Shown piece by piece: positions 21,692-34,788 of a stretch of 64,000 bases of DNA. The number at the start of each line of letters is the position of its first letter. Within the stretch, counting starts at the first letter, position 1. The stretch comes from Culex pipiens pallens (Eukaryota > Arthropoda > Insecta > Diptera > Culicidae): positions 89,140,334 to 89,204,333 of the forward strand of contig NC_068939.1 of NCBI RefSeq assembly GCF_016801865.2, read 5' to 3'. The notes under the pieces are model-generated. The model was not told where the DNA came from. It worked only from the letters and a program-made list of their open reading frames with translations, and ran no database searches. The position numbers and the translations under genes are program-made.

Positions 21692-21856
21692 TACCTTGAG
21701 AATAAAATATATTACCTTTCAACAAACACTATGATTTTGGGTCGCATCATCATCTTCTATGATGAATCCTGACCAAACACTCTATCCTTCTAACCAGTTT
21801 TCAGGTTCCTGGCGCTCGTGGGGTGTAAGCACAGAGTAAATCAGCTGCCCTAGTAG

Positions 21857-23554
21857 CAGAGGCAATTCGTCCACCTGTTCAACCTGTTCATTGAACAGGT
21901 AGCCGAATTCAAGCGGATATTTTTTATTTAATTATCGCGGAGCTTTTTGTTTGAATATAAGCTCACGTTAACAAAATCAACGCCCTATGTTCAGCAGCAC
22001 TACATGCACCGAAAAAGCTTTGGCCCGCCACCCTTTACTCTTTTCAACCCACCAATACTAAAGCCAAAAATTCGAGCAGCCCTGCGGGCCACGCGCAAAT
22101 GCTCGTCGCGTTCAACACCGACCCTCTGAACGTCGGGGATAAAATCTCCATACAGAAAAACTTCAACACATGTAAAGAGCTTCCTATTCATACGCAGCGG
22201 CGGTATCGATGTGTTGGTAAATCTGGTTCAACGTGAGAGCGTGAACTGACAGCATTTTTTGGGAGAGAGCGAAATGCCACCCCCAGGCCCCTGCCGACTC
22301 AGCTGACTCAGCTCAGCAGGGAGTTGCATGCAAAAGGTAAACAAGCCAGCGCGGTGACAGCACGTTGAGAGCGTGAATAAATGAGAGAGCGCGAGAGCAC
22401 GACAGATATTGCTCTATATTTGGCGCACTTTTAGGCATCAGGCTGTTTTGCGCAGACTGGCGATGGCTCGTTTTAAAACTGGAATGTTCAACTGCGCGCG
22501 TTGCACGTCTTCGTTCTTCTTGGTTACTAGTAGATTCCTGCTCTACTGGAAAGTGATGTAATGTTAAGTTTAGATAGTGTGATTGATAGATTGAATTGAA
22601 ACAATTGAAACAAAAAAGTTGGATGCTTTTTCCAACATCACTGTCATCTGGGGAGAATCGGGACACATGTGAAGAATTATGGCTGTAGATTCAACCATGA
22701 TTTTGATCGTTCTTTTTTATGGTTTTATTATTTAAAGTGGATGCAGTCCTGAAAAATGTGTAAATTCGTTTATGATTTGATGCTATTAAATGCTTCAAAA
22801 ACGACTGTGTTTATCCAGACTGTAGTCCCGGTTCACTCTAGTTGAATATATATTGTAGCATGAATTTGCTCTGAAATCTTTTTTTTTTTTCACTGATGCT
22901 AAAAACAAATATTTTCATTATCTCGAATTCAGATCAATATTACGTCAAAAGCCCTTCTTTTTATTCGGAAATTGAATTCCGAAAACATGAGGACATTACA
23001 GGCAGTTGAAATTCTCTTTGGCAGGATAGTGAGTAAATTCAATTCTCTAATAAATTGACATAGGACCAAAAGCGATACGACCTGGTTCTAGAAAGTAAAA
23101 AGTAAAATGAGATTAACAAATCATTTCCGAATGCAAATTTAATTTTTAAATATCTTTGCCCTCAAGTAACCAAGTTAACTCAAAATTAGTTGGGCTCAAA
23201 AAAGCCCAACAAACACATTTCTTTTCTGAAGTATGTGGTATTTTTTTCTGAACATCCTGATGAATATTTTAAAATTCAGTACAATATTCAATAAATTCCC
23301 TTGAATTTCGATAAGGAAGGCGAAGCAATTGCCCAATTATTCCACATTCCCCACGCTAATGATTATGTCTTATAAATACATTTTAAAGAGCAAAAAAGTC
23401 TTAATCATAATTTTAAAATATTATTTGCATATACAGAAAATTATAATAATATAAAAATATTAAAACGTGAAAATAAAAGCCATAGGAATAAACAAACTTT
23501 AAAAACATTTTTCAACATTGAACAGGTGCTTCATTCGGGCACGAGTCGCCTCTG
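21857..23554. mobile_element. Non-autonomous hAT-like element
   Basis: A perfect 8-bp duplication CCTAGTAG flanks it (21849-21856 and 23555-23562), and the empty site is present near 10525. The ends are CAGAGGCAATTCGT and ACGAGTCGCCTCTG, the CAGNG-type TIR and 8-bp duplication expected for hAT transposons. The 1.7-kb interior has no transposase and includes a decayed TA-MITE. GC-rich 22000-22550 may be captured host sequence. Confidence 0.85.
22640..22850. mobile_element. Decayed CCGT(A/C)ATCTG-family MITE
   Basis: CTGTCATCTGGGGAGAATCG at the left and GACTGTAGTCCCGGTTCACT at the right match the ends and subterminal parts of 46573-46787, but the terminal bases have drifted. Confidence 0.55.
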
Positions 23555-23890
23555 CCTAGTAGCAACCTGCGCTAACTAACATTCCCGTCCCTTAAAATCG
23601 AGATCTACAAACTGACATGGCGGGCGCCGTTGGTGACCAATGACTGTTACCTATTCGCAACTGATCTTGTTTTGGCAATCATGGTGTTTTATCTTTTCAG
23701 CGCATTCATACATGCTGTTGATAAGGGAAATACCACTTGATAGTCGAAGCCTATGATCAGTAGTGCTGAAAGGATATCACGGTTCTGTTCAGCAACGGAG
23801 AAGGACAACCATGGGTGGTCTCTCATGCTCATGCTCATGCTCAATTCCCGGGATTTGTTTTCCCAAGACGGGAAATTGAACGCTCTAAGT

Positions 23891-25690
23891 CCATACGAAG
23901 TTAGTTACGAAGTTTTTTGAGATACCAAGTCCACGCCAAGGTTTGCGGCAGTTGAGCGAACAATTTGATTTTTTTTTTCAATTGAACAATGGTTCTAAAT
24001 TATCATATTACACAATACATTCTATTGTGCATCCCTGAGCTGTAGAATTAAGCAACCGAAGTGTCCCCATTTTTTTAAATTTAAAACACACAAAAACTAA
24101 AATTTGTTCCACTGTTTTTGGCAGCCTAGCTTATCGATGTCAATAATGATCTTAAGATCCTAATTATAACGGTTTTGCACAACATAAGACAAATAAGCTA
24201 CAGCTAATAGCCAAGCACATTAAACCCGAGTGGAGCGCTTACCAGCCATATATCAAGTTTAATGATAATTGACAACGGTTCCCTTTTGGCAAATTTCCGC
24301 GACCACCAACACATCGGTTGGCAAACCATACGGGTACAACAGTTCTGCACAGTTCCAAGAACCCCAAGTTCCCGATTCTGGGCGTCAACGTCTCGGCCAA
24401 ACTTTCTAATCACAGCACAGATCGGCCGCCTAATTGAGCAGTCTCTCCCTCTCGGTTTCCACACCGGTCTCTGCGGTGGGCATCCCGAAACCTGCCCGGT
24501 ATAATCGCTCATTAAACAAAGCTGATCGAAATCGATTTCACGAGTTCGATCCCCGCGCGCCGCATCACGTTGTTCGTTCAACGCTAGTGGTGGATGCTGT
24601 AGAGTCGCCGGCGTGAGTTCGAGTTCAAAGGCCTTTGCCACGAGGCAGAGTCGAGCTGGTACAGAGATTATCTGGCAAGAACAAGCGACTACGAGGGGGG
24701 GCGCGCGATTAGCTAATGAGCTTCATCCGTGATGCTACCGGCAGAATTGGTCGTAAAATTTGTCCAACGTTGTTTACATTGTTGTGTTTGGTGAGATGGC
24801 AGTGTCGAGATTATTGGCATATAAATCTGATCAAAATAAAAGCCAGATAAAAGATTACGGTCAAAGTCGCTTCACGTTTATCAACGGGCACGAACCTTTT
24901 ATAGAGTGATAACTCAGAATTCATCGAGTAATCATTCCCGCTCAAAGAGAAGGTACGTGCAGAATTGCTTCATTCCGGCGAGGCAGTAGATCCAGACTTA
25001 ATCAAAATTCTATCCAGCCTGTGCAGGTCATTGTTTTTTTCCCATGAAATGGAAGTACTCGGCGGTACTCGAAGAATTTCCCGACCTCCCCGTAATGGAA
25101 GAAGACGCTGCTGCCTGTCGATGCTGTCGGCAGATGGTCGAAGAGTGGCTCGAGATTATTATTGATCGTAATCAGCACGCTACTGACTGTTGTCTTAAGG
25201 TTCCTGCCGCTCTTAAATGCCTTACGACGTCGTCGATGGCGGCCGACACTCCATTGATTATGCCTTCTTAGAGTTGAGCGGGAAAAAAGCTTTCGTTTTT
25301 CAATTTACACAGCACATCGTCCCAACTTCCCCAGCAGAGGAAGAGAGCATTAGCGGCATAAACATCTAATTAAAATTGCAACCAACGTCGCAATTAAATG
25401 CTACATGGTGTTCTGGATGTGATGACTTTCCGTTTTTTGTGTGTCTGAGTATTTTTTTTCGAGTTTTTCAAATGTTATCTGTATCGTCTCATCTGGAAGA
25501 CAATAAGGCTAGACTTTGAGTTGTTTTTAGCACATATCATTCGACTAAAAAAGAAGTCTGCCTGTCTTATGACACTGCAGTTTGCATTGTTAGTCGAGCT
25601 GAAATGGATCTTTTGAATGGTTTGAGATTTGCTAGAAACGCGATGGTTTCAAATGGAGTTTCTTTCATTCAACTTTATAGAGACTAAAAA
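23891..25690. other. Unique stretch with GC-rich block and promoter-like signals
   Basis: 24280-24780 and 24950-25280 are GC-rich and free of repeat structure. Frames on both strands (such as 25044-25271 plus) have no recognisable domain. This may be a 5' region of a gene whose coding exons lie elsewhere. Confidence 0.35.
24820..24960 (+). promoter_or_regulatory. Candidate TATA box, leader and splice donor
   Basis: TATAAAT at 24820-24826 is followed by about 125 bases ending in AGAGAAG and GTACGTG, a good insect donor at 24953. The order TATA, short leader, donor fits a non-coding first exon on the plus strand. No matching coding exon was identified, so this is only suggestive. Confidence 0.25.
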
Positions 25691-26340
25691 ATACATCTTC
25701 TGAGCCATAGTGCAGGATTGTGCGCAAAATGGTTTAAGAGTTATGACTTTTTGGAAAATGTCGAAAAATATATATTTAAAATCATTTTTTGAAGCAGAAC
25801 CGAATTTGCAAACTAAAAGTACGTTTTTTTTATTGTGATAAAATTTACTGTTTTCAAGTTATAGCTACCTTTACGTAAACAATTTCGACTTATATTTTTT
25901 TTTGCATTCTAAAAATACTTCTTGAATAAAAAGCACCCAAGGAAAAATATTTTTGAATGCTGATAAAATTTCTTCAACTTTTTTTCACTTGAACTTTGAA
26001 AATCGGGCAATTAGCTTCTGAGATATAGCCTCACAAAGAAATCAACTCGATGAAAATGATTTGAGTTTCATCTAATTGGCCTGTATTTTTCAACTGATGA
26101 TATCTCGGAAACTATTGGTCTAATTTTTAATGTTAAAAAATAAAACATTTGAGAAATGTAGCAGTCTTATATTTTTTTGTGGAGTTTTTTCAAGAATTAT
26201 TAAAATAATGCAAAAAAACGAAAACAAATCGAAGATGAAATGTATACCTAAAAGTATCTATAACTTGAAAAAGGTAAAGTTTAACAAAAAAAAAATTGTG
26301 AAGTACTTTTTGATTGCAAATTCCATTTTGCTATAAAAAA
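25690..26340 (+). repeat. Dispersed AT-rich repeat shared with 57690-58500
   Basis: Common blocks include GAGCCATAGT, GATAAAAT(T/C)T, TTGAAAATCG(G/T)GCAATTAG and ATCTCGGAAACTATTG, in the same order as at 57690-58030. It ends where the next repeat family begins. Confidence 0.65.
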
Positions 26341-26343
26341 ACG

Positions 26344-27780
26344 TTACTTAATCCACCTTTAGGTGGTTAGTGCCTTCCTCTCATTTATAGAGTGATTCCA
26401 ACACGGTTACGACACGACTGTCATCCACATACAAAGCGAGTGAAGTCAAAATCGAACCAAGATCGAACCAAGTTTTTAGCGCGTAGCATTTGGAAAGGTC
26501 GTATGCGCATCTGACATAAATTAAATAAATAAAAACTTATTTCAGTTTTTTTTTCTTTAGAAAGATTTATGTTTAATCTCAAATTTGAACTAGTTCCCCT
26601 AGCATATAATTCCATCGAGAACCTAATGTAGGCATATCAGCACTGTTCAGTTTTGTTCAGTTACAGCTATGGCTTTAAGCATTTTCGACAGAAATTGAGT
26701 TAGCATTCTGAAAGCGTAATTCATTTTAATACAACGGACAGGAAGGATCAAACAAATTTTATTTTGTTTCAAGTAAAGTGAAGCTAGTCAGTTTTTTAGT
26801 TCAGTTCAGTGTGTTGTGTTGTTTTGTTTGAATGACCAAGTAGAACTTTGTTTCATTGATCTAATAAATGTTAAATGTAGAAAAATTTACGCAGCACTTG
26901 TAATTATCTCACAATCTAATCTAATTATCTCGCATATACATGCAAAAAAAAGTTAAAACCGAGGTAAAAACTAACAAAAAAATAATTTGAAAAAAAAAAA
27001 TTATTTCTTCCATAAGACCTTTTCAAAAACCATATGTAAACAATATTGACAGCGCCTCTGGGGGGGACTTCAGGAAACTGCATGCGTGTCAGATCCCTGG
27101 ATTCCAACCCCCTAAAGTGTCCATATGGTTTATGGATCTACCCTAACGTGATCGCAGCACCGAAGAGGTCCTAATAAAAATAAGTGATGAGTTAAAAAAC
27201 AGACTATCTATAGACTTTTTGTCAAGATTATACAGGCACCGCCTTTCAGGAAAATGGCATCACTCTACACGGCTTTTTTCGTGGCGATCAGACCCGACCA
27301 TTTAAGGTTATGTAAATTCAGACCATTTTTAAAACTGCCTGTAATTTTAGATACTAACTGCCTTGAAAATTCTCAATTCACAAGAAAGGTAATTTCAGAA
27401 CCTTTCTAAAAATATATAATATGGCAGATTTTCATGCAAAACCACCTTTTTTTGCAAATAGTGAAATTTATATTCAGCAGTTTTTTAAGCATAACTTCTG
27501 ATGTGCTTTACTAAATCTTATAAATTTCAATAGGGACTCATGGGACCCCAAGACGAATCGAATGAGGCCAATACGGTCCAAATCGGTTCAGCCAGTGACC
27601 AGATATTCCAGTGACATTGATTCGGTACACATGTCTACATACAGCCAAATACACAGACTTTTGTTCAGAATTTGATTCTGAGTCGATATGTACAAATGAA
27701 GGCAGGTCTAGGAGGTCTAATTAAAAGTTCATTTTTCGAGTGATTTTATATCCTTTCCTAAGTAAGGTGAGAAAAGCAAA
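26344..27780 (-). mobile_element. GCCTTCCTCAC-family repeat, reverse orientation, with internal extra sequence
   Basis: It opens AATCCACCTTTAGGTGG, GTGCCTTCCTCTC and closes TCGAGTGATTTTATATCCTT, GTGAGAAAAGC; the ATTCTGAGTCGATATG block lies near 27670. Roughly 26400-27300 has no counterpart in the other copies and is probably inserted sequence. Confidence 0.6.
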
Positions 27781-29516
27781 AATGATTTGGTATTTTTTTG
27801 TCCAGGTTTTTGATATTTTCCAAAAAAAGGAATGCAGAACCACTCTTATGCCTTATTTTAATTTTAATTTAAAACGCATTAGTTAAATTTAAACTAACGT
27901 ATAGGCTATTACGACTATTTTTCTTTGTTTTGTATTTTCTCTTTTATTAAAAATTTAAAGATATTTTTCAAGCTGATATTTTAATATTGTTTAGCAAAAA
28001 TATTCTAATATTCTAACGCTTTTTTCTTAGCCAATTTTTGATGATTTTAAAAACCTGGATTACGTTTCGGCAATAGAATTTGAATGCAAATTTTAATTTT
28101 AACATACAAGCTATCTTTTGCATTTAGCCCTAGTCCTAGATTTATGTTTCCATAGTTTTTGAAAACTCAGTTTCATACGTCGACGAATAATGAAAAAGTA
28201 AATTTCGCGCTTATTTCCCCATTTCACTAACCCATTTGGTCAAGCACCCAGTGTCAATGTCAATAGATATTCAAATGCCTATCGGCTGTGCCACAAAGCC
28301 TGGCCGGTACAAACTCTACAAACAGCACTGACCGTGGTCTCTCGTCGCGAACAAACGAAACAATAGTGGCAGTTGATTTCCTTCGCCGGCGACACTAATC
28401 TTTCTTTTTCTCGCCTGTCAGGGTCCATTTGTGGTCAGCATCACCGTCCAAGGGAGACAACGGACGCTGATGCTTTCAAGTATTTATGTCCGATTCCTCC
28501 GCGGCGTTGACTCCGCGACCGTAATCCCCACTTCTTTGCCGCAGACAAGATTGAGCCGTATAGTTAGAGGTACTACTCATCAGCTGCGGGTATATCTTTG
28601 TGCAAAATTGTCGCCGTAGGCTGATTATTGTCTGGCGCGGCGGCTTGTGGGTCTGTTTTTTTACTCTGATGACCGTTTTACCTTTCTGTGGACAGTGCCA
28701 CTCCTCGGGTGTTGTTTGCAGTGCCATTTTTGCGTAGGCCAGCTGGCCACGGCTTCGATCCCGTAAAGTACAACTTTCCTTCTATGACCGGCTACTTCTC
28801 GGAATTCCATTCTAAGCGTGGACACGTCAAACGAAAAACAAAATGGCGTTGACGCGATCAGGCAACGATCCTCCTCCGAACTGCCTGGGTGCTTAATTTA
28901 TGTAATCCAGAACAGATTACGCGGTTCAACGTCCGAATTTAGCCCGGCAGCGAAAAACAAATCGTGATCGCGCGTGGTTGTGATTCGGTCGAGGAAACCT
29001 TTTTTCAGCAGCCAGGAAGATTTTTTATGATCAGCCGAGAATAATGGTGATGATAATGATAGTTCAACATTGCCAGGAAAAGTTATTCTGCACTGCAGGG
29101 CAACCACTTTCTGGAAGTGGCTTGCACTTGCAGGTATTACACTGGGTGGCAATTATTCACGATAGTGCAATCAATATCGCGAGATCCCGAGGACTCAGGT
29201 TAGGTAACGTGTAATCAGGCGGTTAGCGAATGTCATAAATTGAAAAAAAAAAAAAAATGTTACACAATGAACATTGGTTAAAACAATTTTTCTGATTCAC
29301 TGTGGATACCAAATCAATCATTTTATTTGAAAACAAGTCAAACTCTGTCAACTCACACAAAACTGGAAAAGGTTGTCCTGGCCTTTTTTCAATACACGAA
29401 TACACGAACTTGCTTTCACAGACCCCCGAAGATGGTGGGGCAATAATGTGAGTCGTTTCAAAATTCCGTTTTTTATGGACATCCCCTGATTAATTTTGCC
29501 CTTCCCTTAGGCATGC
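27781..29516. other. Intergenic stretch, GC-rich at 28240-29200
   Basis: A good acceptor-like tract (CTTTCTTTTTCTCGCCTGTCAG at 28400-28421) precedes a plus-strand frame to 28619, but the frame shows no family motif. No gene is claimed. Confidence 0.35.
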
Positions 29517-30631
29517 TTAAGGGGTTACATACATGTAGAAAATCACAAAATTTCATATTACAGAAAATTCACAAAATACTAAAAAGATGATTTTCAATCA
29601 CTCCTGAAAGTTTCACGAAGATATTTCATGCTGAACTGAGTTAGAGACGATTTAAGTTCACAATTTTGCCATGCGCAAAGCGAACTGTCAAACTTTGTGA
29701 ACGTTTTTCTCGAAACACCGAGTTAATTTATGGGTGCCACGATATCTCGAGATGGGATGGACCAAATTGGCTGAAATTTGGGGTGAAGACTCCCAAGACA
29801 TACCCGTGTGCACGACGAAGCCCGATTTTGATTTTTTTCTTTAAAAAAAATCAAAAACTGACGAATTTTTATATGAAAAACATAAAAATATTTTTAACTT
29901 TTTTTTAAATTGAGTTCTTGAAAATCGGCCTTCGTCATGCACACAGGACCGGTTTAACGAGTTTTCGCCGAGCAATTCCAGCTCAAATCAGGAAATTTTC
30001 TGGTACTTTTGGGTCGGGTAGACCCTCTCCGATTTCAATGAAACTTTTTAGACATGTTATCCTAGGCATATACAAGCCATTTTTGTGTATATGAAGCCAG
30101 TTGCACTCGATTATGACATTTGAGAAGGGCGTGAGTTATTTAAATATTTTTGTATTTCGTAATTTAAATATTGCTGTATCTAGAAGCCGTTGCATCGTAT
30201 CAAAAAGTGGTCAAAGACAAACTTGAAGGAAATTGGACGGGCTTTCTGTTAAAAATACACTGAAAGAAAACAACACGCTACTTCTATGAGATTTTTTTTG
30301 TTTAAAAGTGAAATTTAAAGGTGATGTCACGATTTTTTTTTCGTTCAAAATTTTTGAGGAAATAGCCTAAGATGTAACAAAAAGACTCACGAAAAATGCA
30401 GGATTGTATGTTTCTCTTCACTGAAAAAAATATACTATTTTCAGTTATGAGCAAAATAATTAAGCTTATATCTGTAAGCCCATACATCCAATTCAAATGC
30501 TGTCAAAGGCAAACTTAAGAGAAATTGGACGAGCTTTCCGGTAAAAATATTTTCGAGACTGAAAAAATAAGTCTGTCATATAAAAATTGCCAAAAACCAC
30601 CAAAAAACCTATTTGTTCATCATTTTTCTTT

Positions 30632-33600
30632 TTAACCCGTATAGGCCTGGGTGAAACTGAAATCACTAAAATGGCCATAACTCAGCGAAAACTCAATCAA
30701 TTTGCATACTTCTTTATTGGTTGGACTCGTTAGAATGTCTATTTTCCGAAAATGACCCGCAGAACCCGGAAATGTTCCGGTGGCCGGAGATATTCCGGTG
30801 GGTCACTGGGTCAAAAAGGGCCAAAAATGGCATTTTTTGGGTCCCGCACAATTTTGTTGCCAGAAACCTTGGAAAAAATACAATTTTTCATGTTATGATC
30901 ATTGTTCTAGCCACAGACAGTGCTGGCCATAAATTTTGAACCACCAGGGATGTTCCGGATTGGGCGGGCAGGTCCCCTACCCCGGGGGAACCGGCCAAGG
31001 GACGGTCAGAAATAAAACTATTTCTACCATGGCAATATGGGTGTCAAAGTTCATCATTTTCAAAATCAAGACCATCCATGATCCCCAAAACTACTTTTGG
31101 ACCAATCTGGCCACTTTGGGACCGGTTCCCGGTACTCCGGTAAAACCCGGAATATGGCAAATTACGGGATTATTTGTGAATTATTTTTGACAGGGCAATA
31201 TGGGTGTCAAAGTTCATCATTTTCAAAATCAAGATCATCCATGATCCCCAAAACCACTTTTGGACCGATCTGGCCACTTTGGGACCGGTTCCCGGTACTC
31301 CGGTGGAACCCGAAATATGGCAAATTACGGGATTATTTCTGAATAATTTTTGACAGGGCAATATGGATGTCAAAGTTCATCATTTTCAAAATCAAGCCCA
31401 TCTATGATCCCCAAAACCACTTTTGGACCGATCTGGCCACTTTGGGACCGGTTCCCGGTACTCCGGTGGAACTCGGAATATGGCAATTTACGGGATTATT
31501 TCTGAATAATTTTTGTCAGGGCAATATGGATGTCAAAGTTCATCATTTTCAAAATCAAGCCCATCTATGATCCCCAAAACCACTTTTGGACCGATCTGGC
31601 CACTTTGGGCCCGTTTCCCGTTACTCCGGTGGAACTCGGAATATGGCAAATTACGGGATTATTTCTGAATAATTTTTGTCAGGGCAATATGGATGTCAAA
31701 GTTCATCATTTTCAAAATGAAGCTCATCTATGATCCTGAAAACCACTTTTGGACCGATCTGGCCACTTTGGGACCGGTTCCCGGTACTCCGGTGGAACCC
31801 GAAATATGGAAAATTACGGGATTATCCCTGAATAATTTTTGACAGGGCAATATGGATGTCAATGTTCATCATTTTCATAATTTAGTTCATCTATGATCCC
31901 CAAAACCACTTTTGGATCGATCTGGCCACTTTGGGACCGGTTCCCGGTACTCCGGTGGAACTCGAATATGGCAATTATTCAGAAATAATCCCGTAATTTG
32001 CCATATTCCGGGCTCTACCTGAGTACCGGGAACCGGTCCCAATGTGGCCAGATCGGTCCAAAAGTGGTTTTGGGGATCATGGATGAGCTTGTTTTTGAAA
32101 ATGATGAACTTTGACATCCATATTGCCCTGACAAAAATTATTCAGGAATAATCCCGTAAATTGCCATATTTCGGGTTCCACCGGAGTACCGGGAACCGGT
32201 CCCAAAGTGGCCAGATCGATCCAAAAGTGGTTTTGGGGATCATAGATGAACTAAATTACGAAAATGATGAACATTGACATCCATATTGCCCTGTCAAAAA
32301 TTATTCAGAAATAATCCCGTAATTTGCCATATTTCGGGTTCCACCGGAATACCGGGAACCGGTCCCAAAGTGGCCAGATCGGTCCAAAAGTGGTTTTGAG
32401 GATCATGGATGATCTTGATTTTGAAAATGATGAACTTTGACACCCATATTGCCCTGTCAAAAATAATTCACAAATAATCCCGTAATTTGCCATATTCCGG
32501 GTTCCACCGGAGTACCGGGAACCGGTCCCAAAGTGGCCAGATCGGTCCAAAAGTGGTTTTGGGGATCATGGATGATCTTGATTTTGAAAATGATGAACTT
32601 TGACATCCATATTGCCCTGTCAAAAATAATTCACAAATAATCCCGTAATTTGCCATATTCCGAGTTCCACCGGAGTACCGGGAACCGGTCCCAAAGTGGC
32701 CAGATCGGTCCAAAAGTGGTTTTGGGGATCATAGATGGGCTTGATTTTGAAAATGATGAACTTTGACATCCATATTGCCCTGTCAAAAATTATTCAGAAA
32801 TAATCCCGTAATTTGCCATATTTCGGGTTCCACCGGAGTACCGGGAACCGGTCCCAAAGTGGCCAGATCGGTCCAAAAGTGGTTTTGGGGATCATGGATG
32901 AGCTTGATTTTGAAAATGATGAACTTTGACATCCATATTGCCCTGTCAAAAATTATTCAGGAATAATCCCGTAATTTGCTATATTCCGAGTTCCACCGGA
33001 GTACCGGGAACCGGTCCCAAAGTGGCCAGATCGGTCCAAAAGTGGTTTTGGGGATCATAGATGAGCTTGATTTTGAAAATGATGAACTTTGACATCCATA
33101 TTGCCCTGTCAAAAATTATTCAGAAATAATCCCGTAATTTGCCATATTTCGGGTTCCACCGGAGTACCGGGAACCGGTCCCAAAGTGGCCAGATCGGTCC
33201 AAAAGTGGTTTTGGGGATCATGGATGATCTTGATTTTGAAAATGATGAACTTTGACATCCATATTGCCCTGTCAAAAATAATTCACAAATAATCCCGTAA
33301 TTTGCCATATTCCGAGTTCCACCGGAGTACCGGGAACCGGTCCCAAAGTGGCCAGATCGGTCCAAAAGTGGTTTTGGGGATCATGGATGATCTTGATTTT
33401 GAAAATGATGAACTTTGACATCCATATTGCCCTGTCAAAAATAATTCACAAATAATCCCGTAATTTGCCATATTCCGAGTTCCACCGGAGTACCGGGAAC
33501 CGGTCCCAAAGTGGCCAGATCGGTCCAAAAGTGGTTTTGGGGATCATAGATGGGCTTGATTTTGAAAATGATGAACTTTGACATCCATATTGCCCTGTCA

Positions 33601-34644
33601 AAAATTATTCAGAAATAATCCCGTAATTTGCCATATTTCGGGTTCCACCGGAGTACCGGGAACCGGTCCCAAAGTGGCCAGATCGGTCCAAAAGTGGTTT
33701 TGGGGATCATGGATGAGCTTGATTTTGAAAATGATGAACTTTGACATCCATATTGCCCTGTCAAAAATTATTCAGGAATAATCCCGTAATTTGCTATATT
33801 CCGAGTTCCACCGGAGTACCGGGAACCGGTCCCAAAGTGGCCAGATCGGTCCAAAAGTGGTTTTGGGGATCATAGATGAGCTTGATTTTGAAAATGATGA
33901 ACTTTGACATCCATATTGCCCTGTCAAAAATTATTCAGAAATAATCCCGTAATTTGCCATATTTCGGGTTCCACCGGAGTACCGGGAACCGGTCCCAAAG
34001 TGGCCAGATCGGTCCAAAAGTGGTTTTGGGGATCATGGATGATCTTGATTTTGAAAATGATGAACTTTGACACCCATATTGCCCTGTCAAAAATAATTCA
34101 CAAATAATCCCGTAATTTGCCATATTTCGGGTTTTACCGGAGTACCGGGAACCGGTCCCAAAGTGGCCAGATTGGTCCAAAAGTGGTTTTGGGGATCATG
34201 GATGGTCTTGATTTGAAAATGATGAACTTTGACACCCATATTGCCATGGTAGAAATAGTTTTATTTCTGACCGTCCCTTGGCCGGTTCCCCCGGGGTAGG
34301 GGACCTGCCCGCCCAATCCGGAAAATCCCTGGTGGTTCAAAATTTATGGCCAGCACTGTCTGTGGCTAGAACAATGATCATAACATGAAAAATTGTATTT
34401 TTTCCAAGGTTTCTGGCAACAAAATTGTGCGGGACCCAAAAAATGCCATTTTTGGCCCTTTTTGACCCAGTGACCCACCGGAATATCTCCGGCCACCGGA
34501 ACATTTCCGGGTTCTGCGGGTCATTTTCGGAAAATAGACATTCTAACGAGTCCAACTAATAAAGAAGTATGCAAATTGGATGAGTTTTCGCTGAGTTATG
34601 GCCATTTTAGTGATTCCAATTTCACCCAGGCCTATACGGGTTAA
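30632..34644. mobile_element. 4-kb TTAA-flanked foldback built around an inverted tandem array
   Basis: Ends TTAACCCGTATAGGCCTGGG and CCCAGGCCTATACGGGTTAA are perfect inverted repeats. About 400 bp of arm follows on each side (CGGAGATATTCCGGTGG; CCTACCCCGGGGGAACCGG). The centre is the 163-bp array. It sits inside the outer foldback. TTAA again indicates piggyBac-type mobilisation. Confidence 0.85.
31032..34235. repeat. 163-bp tandem array, about 20 units in two opposing blocks
   Basis: Units share GACAGGGCAATATGG(A/G)TGTC, CAAAACCACTTTTGG, CTGGCCACTTTGGGACCGG and CGGGATTATT. About 5.8 units run forward (31032-31976) and about 13.9 run reversed (31977-34235), with a sharp inversion point near 31977. 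In the reversed block, unit variants recur 815 bp (five units) apart: 32763 matches 33578, and 33089 matches 33904. The 67- and 81-codon frames through it are by-products. Confidence 0.95.
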
Positions 34645-34788
34645 AACCGCTGTATCTTCACAAGGATTGGACATAGGAAAATTGTCAATATGGAGGCTTT
34701 TATGTAAAATTGTCTGGGGAACCGAATTCCACTATCGGTTTTTGAAAATGTTGACGTTTAGAACACTTTCAAAAAAAAAAAAAAACTG

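Larger units (their letters stand above)
20208..23842 (+). mobile_element. (ATGCTC)n-tailed retroelement carrying three later insertions
   Basis: It is bounded by a 19-bp target duplication and ends with CATGCTCATGCTC repeats, matching the element at 10227-11671 but on the opposite strand. Removing two 469-bp MITEs and one hAT-like insertion, with their duplications, leaves about 1 kb. The other end (20208-20670) differs from the 117-bp array of the first copy. No intact protein is present. Confidence 0.75.

Noticed and set aside
20827..21734. Twin 119-120-codon plus-strand frames
   Set aside because: Both lie in the two copies of the 469-bp MITE, and the region reads as an antisense tRNA-like core rather than protein.
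10227..23842. A single 13.6-kb transposon bounded by inverted repeats
   Set aside because: The inverted copies are separate retroelement insertions, each with its own different target duplication (20 bp and 19 bp).
24204..24641. 145-codon minus-strand frame
   Set aside because: Other frames over the same GC-rich block are also open, there is no splice support, and no family is recognisable.
31097..34299. Many near-identical 67- and 81-codon frames on both strands
   Set aside because: They are read-throughs of the 163-bp array; the same peptides recur at each unit, on both strands, with no start context or domain.
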